From assembly GCF_007989825.1 (NCBI RefSeq), contig NZ_BJUA01000006.1, forward strand, positions 62,001-126,000: DNA of 64,000 bases. Direction: 5' to 3'. Numbering within the stretch: the first letter of the stretch is position 1; every line of letters begins with the position of its first letter. Below the pieces are notes generated by a model. It saw only the letters and a program-made list of their open reading frames with translations. It was not told where the DNA came from and ran no database searches. Made by a program: the position numbers and the translations under genes. Origin of the DNA: Cellulomonas persica. Its GTDB lineage: Bacteria; Actinomycetota; Actinomycetes; Actinomycetales; Cellulomonadaceae. Positions 26,636 to 34,964 of the stretch are shown here, piece after piece.

Positions 26636-26948
26636 GTCGTCCTCCATCAGCGGCTCGAGGTTCGCCTTCCCCAACGACCTCGTCCCGCCCGACCGGACCA
26701 CGTGTGGCGCTCGCGGCGTACGTGGACAGGATGCACGACGAGCGCGTACCGCGCCAAGCGACCGTGCGGCGCGTCGCCCACGCGGGTGACGCGTCTCGTC
26801 CTGATCTGGGCATATCCCACTGGCCGAGTCGGCATTTGACACGCGTGTCCGCCGTGGTCTTGACTCGCCACGGATCGGCGCGACGCCGATCATCCGCTCG
26901 GCCCTGCGCCGAGCCCCGCGGCCCCGGCCGCCTGACGAGAGGTCGACG
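26636..26948. promoter_or_regulatory. Divergent intergenic region with metQNI promoter
   Basis: This 313-bp gap holds no gene that I can support. TTGACA (26836-26841) is a perfect -35; TTGACT 18 bp later (26860-26865) is a weak -10. This would drive the leader peptide and metQNI about 80 nt downstream. The more AT-rich stretch around 26808-26840 marks the regulatory core. Confidence 0.5.
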
Positions 26949-27044
26949 ATGCGCACGCAGACGACGGACACCTGGACGACCGCGCCCTCGGGCACGGGCG
27001 TCATGTGTCTGCGTGCCGCGTGTCTCTCGATGCCTTCGCTCTGA
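26949..27044 (+). CDS. Candidate sulfur-amino-acid leader peptide
   Basis: A 31-codon reading frame with GAGAGG 6 nt before the ATG encodes a peptide whose last 13 residues are MCLRAACLSMPSL, so two Cys and two internal Met codons lie close to the stop. It precedes the methionine importer by 299 nt. Leader peptides with clustered Cys codons are known cysteine-responsive attenuators in mycobacteria, and PGAP-type 'putative leader peptides' are common before actinobacterial sulfur genes. Ribosome stalling here when charged Cys- or Met-tRNA is low could change the downstream RNA fold. Translation is unproven; the evidence is ribosome site, codon cluster and location. Confidence 0.55.
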   Translation: MRTQTTDTWTTAPSGTGVMCLRAACLSMPSL

Positions 27045-27059
27045 GCCGCCCGGCCCTGA

Positions 27060-27125
27060 GCCGTCGGACCGCTCCAGGCCGTCCGACCGCTTGGCCGTCC
27101 GACCGCTGAGCCGTCCGACCGGCTG
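27060..27125 (+). repeat. Four tandem 16-18-bp repeats in the metQNI leader
   Basis: Four adjacent units begin GCCGTC(C/G)GACCG: one of 18 bp (27060-27077) and three of 16 bp (27078-27093, 27094-27109, 27110-27125). They start 16 nt after the leader peptide stop. The remaining stretch to metQ (27126-27343) shows no gene and no convincing terminator with a T-tract. Confidence 0.9.
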
Positions 27126-27343
27126 CACGCCGCGTCCCTAGCTGCTGCGCCGGCGCCCCGCTCGCGTCCCTGACGCAACCGGTGGCGTCGCCGCCGCACG
27201 TCGTCCGCCGCGGTCGTGCGCCTACCGCACTCCCGGCACACCAGCACCCCCCGCTGCTCGTTGCAGCTCCCCGCCCACGGTCGACCGTCCCGTCCACCGT
27301 CCGCCACGGCACACCCCCTGTGCCCCTCGCCCTGGAGACCACC

Positions 27344-28330
27344 ATGTCCGAGACCCCGAACCCGACTGACGCCCCCGCACCGGTCCTGCCTCCCAAGTCC
27401 CGCGGCTCACGGCGCGGGCTGATCGCCGGCGTCGTCGTCGCAGCGGTCGTCGTCGCGGGCGCCGCGACGGCCTTCCTGCTCAACCGCGACTCCGACGACG
27501 CGCCGGCGGCGGGCAGCGGCACCGCGTCGGGCGAGCCGACCGTCGTGCGGCTCGGCACGACCGACATCGCGCAGCCGCACTGGGAGATCCTCAAGGACCT
27601 CGCCGCGAAGGAGGGCATCGAGCTCGAGCTCGTCGGGTTCTCCGAGTACACGCAGCCGAACCCGGCGCTGGCCGACGGCGAGATCGACCTCAACGCGTTC
27701 CAGCACGTGCTGTACCTGGCCGACCACAACAACAACACCGGCGACGACCTGCAGCCCATCGGCTCGACGCTGATCGTGCCGCTGCCGCTGTACTCCGAGA
27801 AGCACGAGAAGGTCGAGGAGTTCACGAAGGGCGAGCAGGTCGCGATCCCGAACGACTCGACGAACCAGGCACGCGCGCTGTTCGTGCTCGAGTCGGCCGG
27901 CCTGATCGAGTTCTCGGGCGAGCCGGCGGTCCCGACGCCCGACGACGTCGACACCGACGCCTCGACGGTCGTCGTGCGACCTGTCGAGGCCTCGCAGACC
28001 GCGGGCCTGATCGCCGACCCCGACATCGCGGGCGTCGTCGTGAACAACAACTTCGCGACGGACGCGGGCTTCGACCTGGACGGCTACGTCTACGCCGACG
28101 ACCCCCACTCGCCCGGTGCGCAGCCGTACATCAACGTGATCGCCGCGCGTGCGGACGACGTCGACAACCCGGTGTACCAGCGGATCGTCGAGCTGTACCA
28201 CGACCCGTCGGTGCTCGAGTCGGTCGTCGAGTCCTCGGGTGGCACCGCCGTGATCGTCGAGGGCTACGACGCAGCGAAGCTGCAGGACGTCCTGGCCACC
28301 ACGCAGGAGAACCTGCGCTCCGCCGGCTGA
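27344..28330 (+). CDS. metQ: MetQ/NlpA-type substrate-binding protein, membrane-anchored
   Basis: The 328-residue protein has the MetQ domain (VVRLGTTDIAQPHWEILKDL, then VGFSEYTQPNPALADGEIDLNAFQH), which binds methionine in characterised relatives. It starts at the ATG with GGAGAC upstream. Residues 26-46 form one hydrophobic helix after a basic SRGSRRG stretch. The usual lipobox cysteine is absent and I find no Cys in the protein, so it is probably held by an uncleaved signal anchor or secreted, rather than lipidated. It is followed by metN and metI, forming a complete importer. Confidence 0.9.
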   Translation: MSETPNPTDAPAPVLPPKSRGSRRGLIAGVVVAAVVVAGAATAFLLNRDSDDAPAAGSGTASGEPTVVRLGTTDIAQPHWEILKDLAAKEGIELELVGFSEYTQPNPALADGEIDLNAFQHVLYLADHNNNTGDDLQPIGSTLIVPLPLYSEKHEKVEEFTKGEQVAIPNDSTNQARALFVLESAGLIEFSGEPAVPTPDDVDTDASTVVVRPVEASQTAGLIADPDIAGVVVNNNFATDAGFDLDGYVYADDPHSPGAQPYINVIAARADDVDNPVYQRIVELYHDPSVLESVVESSGGTAVIVEGYDAAKLQDVLATTQENLRSAG

Positions 28331-28430
28331 GCCCTCGCCGCGGGTCGCGGTCCGCACGAGCACGGTGCCCGACCGGCTCGTCACCGACCGCGACCCGCGG
28401 CACACCCGTCCGTCCTGCGAGAGGTACGCG

Positions 28431-29450
28431 ATGTCCCCCATCATCGAGCTCGACGAGGTCACGAAGGTGTTCGACGCACCGTCGGGTCCCGTCCGGGCGG
28501 TCGACGGCATCTCCCTGACCGTCGAGCACGGCGAGGTGTTCGGCGTGATCGGCTACTCGGGAGCCGGCAAGAGCACGCTCGTCCGGCTGATCAACGGCCT
28601 CGAACGCGCGACGTCGGGCCGGCTCGTCGTCGACGGAGACGACGTCACGACGCTCTCCGAGCGCGAGCTGGAGCTCAAGCGGCGGCACATCGGCATGATC
28701 TTCCAGCAGTTCAACCTGTTCGCGTCGCGCACCGTCGCGGGCAACGTGGCCTTCCCCCTCAAGGTCGCCGGGTGGCCCCGCGCCGAGCGTGACCGCCGGG
28801 TCGCCGAGCTGCTCGACTTCGTCGGCCTGCTCTCACGTGCGCACGACCACCCGAGCCAGCTCTCCGGTGGGCAGAAGCAGCGCGTCGGCATCGCGCGCGC
28901 ACTCGCGGCGCGCCCGTCGATCCTGCTGGCCGACGAGTGCACGAGCGCGCTCGACCCGCAGACCACCCAGGACGTCCTGCGCCTGCTGCGCAAGGTGAAC
29001 ACCGAGCTCGGCGTCACGATCGTCGTGATCACCCACGAGCTCGACGTCGTGCGCTCGATCGCCGACCGCGTCGCGGTGCTCGAGCACGGCCGGCTCGCCG
29101 AGCTCGGCACGGTCTTCGACGTCTTCACCAAGCCGCGCGCGGAGGTGTCGCGGCGGTTCGTCTCGACGGTGCTGCACGACCGGCCGCGCGCTGCGGACCT
29201 CGACCGCCTGCGCCGCCACCACGAGGGCCGCATCGTGACCGCCGACGTGCTCGACGGCAGCACGCTCGGTGCGGTCCTCGGCTCGGCGAGCGAGCTCGGG
29301 GTCGCGTTCGAGATCGTCTACGGCGGGATCGGCACGTTGCAGGACCGCTCGTTCGGCTCGCTCACCCTCGCCCTGCAGGGCGACGACCCGTCCGTCGACC
29401 ACCTGATCACGCGGCTGCGTCAGGTCACGACGGTGGAGGAGGTCCGATGA
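28431..29450 (+). CDS. metN: Methionine importer ATP-binding protein
   Basis: A 339-residue ABC ATPase with Walker A GYSGAGKST (41-49), signature LSGGQKQR near residue 142, Walker B ILLADE and the H-loop THELD. The C-terminal 80-90 residues (GRIVTADVLDGST onward) match the NIL regulatory domain that binds methionine and inhibits transport in E. coli MetN. I start at ATG 28431 with GAGAGG upstream rather than the longer frame at 28365. Its stop overlaps the metI ATG (ATGA). It energises uptake at the inner face of the membrane. Confidence 0.95.
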   Translation: MSPIIELDEVTKVFDAPSGPVRAVDGISLTVEHGEVFGVIGYSGAGKSTLVRLINGLERATSGRLVVDGDDVTTLSERELELKRRHIGMIFQQFNLFASRTVAGNVAFPLKVAGWPRAERDRRVAELLDFVGLLSRAHDHPSQLSGGQKQRVGIARALAARPSILLADECTSALDPQTTQDVLRLLRKVNTELGVTIVVITHELDVVRSIADRVAVLEHGRLAELGTVFDVFTKPRAEVSRRFVSTVLHDRPRAADLDRLRRHHEGRIVTADVLDGSTLGAVLGSASELGVAFEIVYGGIGTLQDRSFGSLTLALQGDDPSVDHLITRLRQVTTVEEVR

Positions 29451-30133
29451 TCCCGGTGGCACAGGCGGACCAGGGCTTCGACTGGTCGTTCCACGGACCC
29501 AAGCTCGTCGAGTCCCTCGGCGAGACGCTCTACATGGTCGGCGCGACGCTCGTGATCGGCGGCGCGCTGGGGCTCGTGCTGGGGCTCGGGCTCTACACGA
29601 CGAGGCGCGGCGGCCTGCTCGCGAACCGCGGCGTGTTCGCGGTGCTCAACCTGCTGGTCAACGTGTTCCGGCCGATCCCGTTCCTCATCCTGCTCATGGT
29701 GATCGCGCCGCTGACCGTCACGTTGCTCGGCACGCGGCTGGGCAGCACCGCGATGGTCGTCGCGATGTCCTTCGCCGCGACGTTCGGCGTCTCGCGGATC
29801 GTCGAGCAGAACCTCGTCGCGATCGACCCGGGCGTGATCGAGGCCGCGCGCGCCACCGGCGCGACGCGCTGGCGGATCATCACCACGCTGCTCGTCCCCG
29901 AGGCGCTCGGCCCGCTGATCCTGGGCTACACGTTCGTGTTCGTCGCGGTCGTGGACATGTCCGCGCTGGCGAGCATCATCGACGGCGGCGGGCTGGGCGC
30001 GTTCGCGCTCGACTACGGCTACAAGCGCTGGAACTTCGCGGTCGTGTGGATCACGGTCGTCGTCATCATCCTGCTCGTGCAGGCCGCGCAGGCGATCGGC
30101 AACCGGCTCTCGCGGCGCGTCATGCACCGCTGA
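29447..30133 (+). CDS. metI: Methionine importer permease
   Basis: This 228-residue inner-membrane protein has about five membrane helices and the ABC-permease coupling loop in VIEAARATGATRWRIITTLL. The block NVFRPIPFLILLMVI is characteristic of MetI. The ATG overlaps the metN stop, so translation is coupled. Together with metQ and metN it forms a D/L-methionine-type importer. Nothing unusual is seen. Confidence 0.95.
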   Translation: MIPVAQADQGFDWSFHGPKLVESLGETLYMVGATLVIGGALGLVLGLGLYTTRRGGLLANRGVFAVLNLLVNVFRPIPFLILLMVIAPLTVTLLGTRLGSTAMVVAMSFAATFGVSRIVEQNLVAIDPGVIEAARATGATRWRIITTLLVPEALGPLILGYTFVFVAVVDMSALASIIDGGGLGAFALDYGYKRWNFAVVWITVVVIILLVQAAQAIGNRLSRRVMHR

Positions 30134-30154
30134 GCCGAGCCGTGATCGGCGGGC

Positions 30155-30643
30155 TCAGAGCTGCTCGCGGATGGCCCGCATCGCCTTCTTGCGCACCGAG
30201 CGCTCGAGGCGGTCGAGGTAGAGCAGCCCGTCGAGGTGGTCGACCTCGTGCTGCAGGCACCGCGCCATGAGCTCGGTGCCCTCGACGACGACCTCGCGGC
30301 CGTCGAGGTCGGTGCCCACGACGCGCGCGTACCAGGCGCGGTGCGTGGGGAACCAGAGGCCCGGGACGGACAGGCAGCCCTCGTCGCCGTCCTGGTACTC
30401 GTCCTCCGAGAGCTCGACGATCTGCGGGTTGAGCACGTAGCCGAGCTCGTCGTCGATGTTCCAGGAGAACGCGCGCAGCCCGACGCCGATCTGGTTGGCC
30501 GCCAGACCCGCACGGCCGTCGGCGTCGACGGTCTCGAGCAGGTCCTCGACGAGTGAGCGCACGCGGTCGTCGATCGTCGTGATCGGGTCGCACGGGGTGC
30601 GCAGCACGGGGTCGCCGACAATCCGGATCTCTCGCATCGCCAT
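30155..30643 (-). CDS. def: Peptide deformylase
   Basis: The 162-residue metalloenzyme removes the formyl group from nascent proteins. All three motifs are present: GLAANQIGV (46-54), EGCLSVPG (88-95, metal-ligand Cys90) and QHEVDHLDG (131-139, two metal-ligand His and the catalytic Glu133). I choose [12 protein letters not shown] at 30643; MREIR at 30637 is a possible alternative. It is a cytoplasmic enzyme and a single-gene unit, convergent with metI at its 3' end. No fmt gene is adjacent. Confidence 0.95.
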   Translation of the reverse strand: MAMREIRIVGDPVLRTPCDPITTIDDRVRSLVEDLLETVDADGRAGLAANQIGVGLRAFSWNIDDELGYVLNPQIVELSEDEYQDGDEGCLSVPGLWFPTHRAWYARVVGTDLDGREVVVEGTELMARCLQHEVDHLDGLLYLDRLERSVRKKAMRAIREQL

Positions 30644-30766
30644 GCCGAGAATCCTCGCACGCCGCGCGTGCCGAGGTCGGCGCGGTCCACGCGCGGGGGC
30701 GCGTGCCGCCTGCGCGTGTGACCAGACAGACACCGCCCGACGCAGCAGGCGACGCGACAGCGGGTC

Positions 30767-30798
30767 TATCGTTTTGTACTGACCGGTCAGTCAGGAGG
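30767..30798 (+). promoter_or_regulatory. -10 region, TetR-type operator and ribosome site of the YhgE unit
   Basis: TATCGT (30767-30772) is a plausible -10. ACTGACCGGTCAGT (30778-30791) is a perfect 14-bp palindrome placed over the expected transcription start. AGGAGG (30793-30798) precedes the GTG. The palindrome is the size and type bound by TetR repressors; the TetR gene at the end of this unit is the likely partner. Confidence 0.72.
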
Positions 30799-30802
30799 AA
30801 CA

Positions 30803-31588
30803 GTGACCCCCCAGCACGCCACTCGCACCGTCCCGCACGACGAGCACGTCACCGACCCGGACGCCGCACCGAGCCCCGGTGCTCCCGCGGCCGTCCACGC
30901 GCGCGGGCTCCGCCTGACCGGTGCGCGCGGCGTCGTGTACGGACCGGTCGACCTCGACCTGCCCGCCGCCACGCTGACGGTCGTGCAGGGACCCCAGGGC
31001 GCGGGCCGCTCGAGCCTGCTGCTCACCCTCGCCGGGCGGATGGTGCCGGACGTCGAGTCGGACGTCACCGTGCTCGGGTGCTCGCTGCCGCGCGACCGCG
31101 CCGTGGTGCAGCGGCTCGCCGCGGTCGCGGGATTCGCCGGCATCGACGACCTCGACGACGGCGTCACGGTCGGTGACCTGGTCCGCGAGCGGCTCACGTG
31201 GCTCGCCCCGTGGTACCGCCGCGTGCCGCGCGTCGACCAGCGCACGTTCCGCGCCCTCGCCGAGCCGGTGTACGGCGAGCGTCCCGTGCCGCGCGTCGAG
31301 ACGGTGGTCTGGGACCTCGACGAGGTCGACGCGCTGCTCCTGCGCCTCACGCTCGCGATGGCCCAGGACCCGCGCCTGCTCGTCGTCGACGACGTCGACC
31401 AGGTGCACGACTCGACCCGCCGCGCGACGGTCTGGTCCCGGCTCGAGGCGCTCGCCGCCGCCGGGACCACGGTCGTCGCGTCCGTCGCCTCGCTCGACGA
31501 GGTCGCCCGCACGTCGTGGCGCACCGCGCCCACCCAGGTCACGCTCGCGACCGGCCCGCACGCGGTGCCCGCGTCCGACGCCGCCTGA
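30803..31588 (+). CDS. Degenerate ABC-type ATP-binding protein paired with YhgE
   Basis: A 261-residue protein with the overall layout of an ABC ATPase but altered motifs. The P-loop reads GPQGAGRSS (63-71), with Arg replacing the invariant Walker A Lys. No LSGGQ signature is visible: the region before Walker B is LLRLTLAMAQDPRLLVVDD, with DD in place of DE. ATP hydrolysis is therefore doubtful; nucleotide binding may remain. It is followed after 35 nt by a YhgE/Pip membrane protein and then TetR, an arrangement seen in other actinobacteria. It could be a regulatory or structural ATPase for the YhgE protein; that is inference. Confidence 0.75.
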   Translation: MTPQHATRTVPHDEHVTDPDAAPSPGAPAAVHARGLRLTGARGVVYGPVDLDLPAATLTVVQGPQGAGRSSLLLTLAGRMVPDVESDVTVLGCSLPRDRAVVQRLAAVAGFAGIDDLDDGVTVGDLVRERLTWLAPWYRRVPRVDQRTFRALAEPVYGERPVPRVETVVWDLDEVDALLLRLTLAMAQDPRLLVVDDVDQVHDSTRRATVWSRLEALAAAGTTVVASVASLDEVARTSWRTAPTQVTLATGPHAVPASDAA

Positions 31589-31623
31589 CCGCTCCCCCGC
31601 CCCTCCCTCGTCCGAAGGACCCC

Positions 31624-34047
31624 ATGTCTGCCCTCACCAGCACCGGCACCGAGCTGCGCCGGTTCCGCCGCGGCCGCCTGCCCCGGCTCGCGATCGCCGC
31701 GATCGTCCTCATCCCGCTGCTCTACGGCGCGCTGTACCTGTGGGCCTTCTGGGACCCGATGGGCAACCTGGACCGCCTGCCCGTCGCGCTCGTCAACGCC
31801 GACCAGGGCGCGGTGCTCGACGACGGCGAGCTGCACGCCGGCGACGAGGTCGTCGACCAGCTCACGCAGGCCGGCGGCCTCGACTGGCGGGTGACCGACG
31901 CCGACGACGCCGCGGACGGGGTCGCCGACGGCACCTACTACTTCGCGGTCACGCTGCCCGCCGACTTCTCGGCCGACATCACCTCGGCCTCGGGCGAGAC
32001 CCCCACCGCGGCCCAGATCCTCGTCACGTACGACGACGCGAACTCGTTCCTCGCCTCGACCCTGGGCCGTAGCGCGATGAACCAGGTGGAGGCCGCGGTC
32101 TCGGCGTCGATCGGCGAACAGGCCGTCGACCGCGTGCTCGTCGGTCTCGGCGCGGCGCGCGACGGGTTCGCGCAGGCCGCGGACGGTGCCCTCACGCTGC
32201 GCACGGCGGCGGGCGACCTCGGCGACGGCGCGGCCCAGGTCGCGGACGGCGCGCAGCGGTCCGCCGTCGGCGCGCAGCAGCTCGCCGACGGCGCGACGGA
32301 CCTCGACGCGGGCGCGGCGCGCCTCGCCGCCGGGACGTCCGACCTCGCCGCCGGTGCCGCGACCGCGGCCGGCGGTGCGGGTGACGCCGCGGCAGGCGCG
32401 TCCGACCTCGCCGACGGCCTCGGGACGCTCGACGCGGGTGCCGCCTCGCTCGCCGACGGCGCACGCGACGCGGCCGACGGCGCGTCCGACCTCGCCGACG
32501 GGGCCGTCACGCTGGCGACCGGTGCCGGCACGGCGGCCGACGGCGCCGACGGCCTCGACACCGGCGCGGCACAGCTCGCGTCGCACCTCGCCACCGCGTC
32601 GGCCGGGGCCGACGCGCTGCGGACCGGCACGGCGGACCTCGCGGCGGGCGTCACCGCTCTTCAGGACGAGCTCGCCCCGGTCCTGGACTCGGTGCCCGGG
32701 CTGCGCACGGACCTCGGCCGGCTCGCCACGTACCTGACCGCGCGTGCACAGGGCGGCGACACCGCCGCCGCCCAGCTGCTGGCGGGCCTCGCGGACCAGG
32801 CGGGTTCCCTCCCGTCCGACGAGGACCTGACCGAGCTCTCCGACGGCCTGACCGCCCTGAGGACCGGCGCCACCGACGCCGCGAACGGTGCCGACGCGCT
32901 CGCGACCGGCGTCGGCGCGCTGACGACGGGCGCGCAGAACCTCGCGTCAGGAGCGCACGACCTCGCCACCGGGCTCGACGGCCTCGCCACGGGTGCGGAC
33001 GACCTCTCCTCCGGCGCGGCCTCGCTCTCGACCGGCATCGACACGCTCGCGACCGGAGCAGGCTCGCTCGCCGACGGCACCGGCACCGCGACCGAGGGCG
33101 CCGATGCGCTCGCCGCGGGGACGACGCAGCTGTCGACGGGGATCTCTTCGCTCGCCTCAGGCTCGCAGACCATCGCGTCCGGCGCCGGCCAGCTCGCCGA
33201 CGGCACGCAGAGGCTCGCGGACGGCACGGCCACGCTCGCGGACGGCACGGCCACGCTCGCGGACGGTGCCGACCGCCTCGCGGACGGGTCCGGTCAGCTG
33301 ACCGACGGCGTGGGCACGCTCGCCGACGCGCTCGCCGACGGCGCGACCGCGATCCCGTCCGACATCGCGACCGACGCACGCGCCGAGACGATCGCCTCCC
33401 CCGTGGGCGTCTCGGAGACGCACGTGAGCCAGGCCGAGGGCTTCGGCGAGGGCTTCGCGCCGTTCTTCCTGCCGCTCGCGCTGTTCGTCGGCGCGCTCAT
33501 CACGTGGCTCCTGCTGCGGCCTCTGCCGGCGCGGGCTCTCGCGACGCCGGTGTCCGGCTGGCGGGTGGCGATCGCCGGGTTCCTGCCGGCGATGCTGCTC
33601 GGCGTCGCGCAGGTCGCGGTGATGCTCGGGGTCGTGCACTACGGGCTGGGCCTGCACCTGAGCTCGGCCGTCGGCACGATCGCCTTCACGCTGCTGGTCG
33701 CCGCCGCGTTCCTCGCGCTGCAGCAGATGTTCACCGCGGTGCTCGGCCCGGCCGCCGGCAAGGTTGCGATCCTCGCGCTCCTGATGCTGCAGCTCGCCTC
33801 GTCGGGCGGGACGTACCCCGTCGAGACGACGCCCGCGTTCTTCCGCGCGATCAACCCGGTCCTGCCGATGAGCTACGCGGTCACCGGCCTGCGGCAGGTC
33901 ATCACCGGGACGCTCGACGCACGCCTGTGGCTCTCGGTCGCGGTGCTCGCCGTCGTGATGGTCGGCTCGCTCGCGATCACCGCGTGGCGCGCCGGGCGCA
34001 TGCGGACCTGGACCCTCGAGCGTCTCCACCCGGCGCTCTCGATCTGA
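31624..34047 (+). CDS. YhgE/Pip family membrane protein with long heptad repeat
   Basis: This 807-residue protein has one N-terminal membrane helix (about 22-45), an extracytoplasmic N-domain (about 50-185), a very long repeat region of seven-residue units rich in LADGA and LATGA (about 190-570), and five or six C-terminal helices related to ABC-2 permeases (about 600-790). The family includes the phage infection protein Pip and the ESX-associated YueB/EsaA-type proteins; roles in export or as a surface receptor are reported. GAAGGA precedes the ATG. It lies between a degenerate ATPase and TetR, suggesting a regulated efflux or envelope complex. Confidence 0.85.
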   Translation: MSALTSTGTELRRFRRGRLPRLAIAAIVLIPLLYGALYLWAFWDPMGNLDRLPVALVNADQGAVLDDGELHAGDEVVDQLTQAGGLDWRVTDADDAADGVADGTYYFAVTLPADFSADITSASGETPTAAQILVTYDDANSFLASTLGRSAMNQVEAAVSASIGEQAVDRVLVGLGAARDGFAQAADGALTLRTAAGDLGDGAAQVADGAQRSAVGAQQLADGATDLDAGAARLAAGTSDLAAGAATAAGGAGDAAAGASDLADGLGTLDAGAASLADGARDAADGASDLADGAVTLATGAGTAADGADGLDTGAAQLASHLATASAGADALRTGTADLAAGVTALQDELAPVLDSVPGLRTDLGRLATYLTARAQGGDTAAAQLLAGLADQAGSLPSDEDLTELSDGLTALRTGATDAANGADALATGVGALTTGAQNLASGAHDLATGLDGLATGADDLSSGAASLSTGIDTLATGAGSLADGTGTATEGADALAAGTTQLSTGISSLASGSQTIASGAGQLADGTQRLADGTATLADGTATLADGADRLADGSGQLTDGVGTLADALADGATAIPSDIATDARAETIASPVGVSETHVSQAEGFGEGFAPFFLPLALFVGALITWLLLRPLPARALATPVSGWRVAIAGFLPAMLLGVAQVAVMLGVVHYGLGLHLSSAVGTIAFTLLVAAAFLALQQMFTAVLGPAAGKVAILALLMLQLASSGGTYPVETTPAFFRAINPVLPMSYAVTGLRQVITGTLDARLWLSVAVLAVVMVGSLAITAWRAGRMRTWTLERLHPALSI

Positions 34048-34088
34048 TGGCCGCAGAGCGCGTGGGACCGTCGCTAGGGTTGCGACCC

Positions 34089-34625
34089 ATGACGGACACC
34101 CGGCGCCAGATCGTCGACGCCGCGCTCGCGCTCGTGGCCGACCGCGGGATCGGTGCGACCTCGGTGGACGACATCGCGGCCGCCGCGGGCGTCGCCAAGG
34201 GCAGCGTGTTCTACAACTTCGGCTCGAAGTCCGGGCTGTTCGAGGCGATCATCGCCGAGGGCGTCTCGCGGCTCACGGCCGCGCTGCGCGACGCGGGTGC
34301 GGGCCTGCAGGGCCGCCCCGCGGTCGACGCCATGATCGGCGCGCTCCTCGAGCAGGTGTGGGCGCACCCGGACTTCGCCAAGCTCGTCGTCGCCGAGACG
34401 TTCCGCTCGGGACGCGCCTGGCAGGAGTCGATCCGGCAGGTGCGCGAGGAGTCGATGGGCGCGCTCGTCGCCGCCGTGCAGCAGGAGTGGCCCGAGCGGG
34501 ACGCGTGGCTGACGGCCGCCGCCCTGTTCGGCGCGACCCTCGTCGCCGGGCTGGAGTGGCTGGTCTTCCAGCCCACGCGCTCGCTCGACGAGGTGCGCAC
34601 GGCGGTGCTCGCCGCCGTGGGCTGA
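34089..34625 (+). CDS. TetR/AcrR family regulator
   Basis: A 178-residue repressor with an N-terminal HTH (TRRQIVDAALALVADRGIGA, then SVDDIAAAAGVAKGSVFYNF) and a helical ligand domain. TAGGGT ends 8 nt before the ATG, so it also has its own leaderless promoter inside the end of the cluster. It is the third gene after the ATPase and YhgE genes and probably represses them through the palindrome at 30778-30791. Ligand unknown. A strong terminator follows. Confidence 0.88.
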   Translation: MTDTRRQIVDAALALVADRGIGATSVDDIAAAAGVAKGSVFYNFGSKSGLFEAIIAEGVSRLTAALRDAGAGLQGRPAVDAMIGALLEQVWAHPDFAKLVVAETFRSGRAWQESIRQVREESMGALVAAVQQEWPERDAWLTAAALFGATLVAGLEWLVFQPTRSLDEVRTAVLAAVG

Positions 34626-34674
34626 CCGCTGGGCCCCGGGACGTCCGGCAGCGGCCGGGGCGTCGCACGCATGA

Positions 34675-34706
34675 CAAAGGGCCGGTGAGTCGTCACCGGC
34701 CCTTTG
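34675..34706 (+). terminator. Bidirectional terminator between TetR gene and bldC
   Basis: A perfect 14-bp stem (34675-34688 with 34693-34706) has a GTCG tetraloop. The outer CAAA/TTTG gives a short T-run in both directions. It separates convergent tetR and bldC. Confidence 0.92.
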
Positions 34707-34739
34707 GTCGTTCTGCTGCGTGGGGCTGCGCCCGCAGGC

Positions 34740-34964
34740 TCACTCCGCCGAGCGCTGCTGCGGGACGCCCTGGAGGAGCTGGCGCACCTCGGCCTCGTGG
34801 AAGCGGCGGTGCCCGCCGAGCGTCCGCACGGCCGAGAGCTTGCCGGCCTGCGCCCAGCGCGTGACCGTCTTCGGGTCGACGCGGAACAGGACGGCGACCT
34901 CGCCGGGGGTCAGGAGGGCGCCCTGCTGCAGCGGGGCGTCGGTCTGAGGGGTGGTGATCGCCAT
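34740..34964 (-). CDS. bldC: BldC-like MerR-type DNA-binding protein
   Basis: The 74-residue protein is a single winged-HTH of the MerR type: LLTPGEVAVLFRVDPKTVTRW is the HTH and LGGHRRFHEAEV the wing. Streptomyces BldC has the same size and ends in PQQRSE, as here (QQRSAE). BldC binds DNA as head-to-tail oligomers on direct repeats and controls developmental timing; in non-sporulating actinobacteria its role is unclear. GAAGGAG precedes the ATG. The 370-bp upstream region is unusually long and holds a palindrome at 35048-35062. Confidence 0.95.
   Translation of the reverse strand: MAITTPQTDAPLQQGALLTPGEVAVLFRVDPKTVTRWAQAGKLSAVRTLGGHRRFHEAEVRQLLQGVPQQRSAE

Noticed and set aside
26140..27307. 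Longer N-terminus for the DUF3145 gene reaching past 27 kb
   Set aside because: The extension is low-complexity Arg-rich sequence across the promoter region. The ATG at 26635 has a ribosome site and matches the family start.
27045..27343. SAM riboswitch (SAM-I or SAM-IV type) in the metQNI leader
   Set aside because: I looked for the conserved core and pseudoknot pattern and could not match it. The leader peptide and repeats explain the region better; a covariance-model search would be decisive.
32186..33379. DNA repeats inside the YhgE gene as a possible CRISPR or minisatellite
   Set aside because: The periodicity follows seven-codon units with silent variation, so it is a protein repeat and not a DNA array; there are no spacers.
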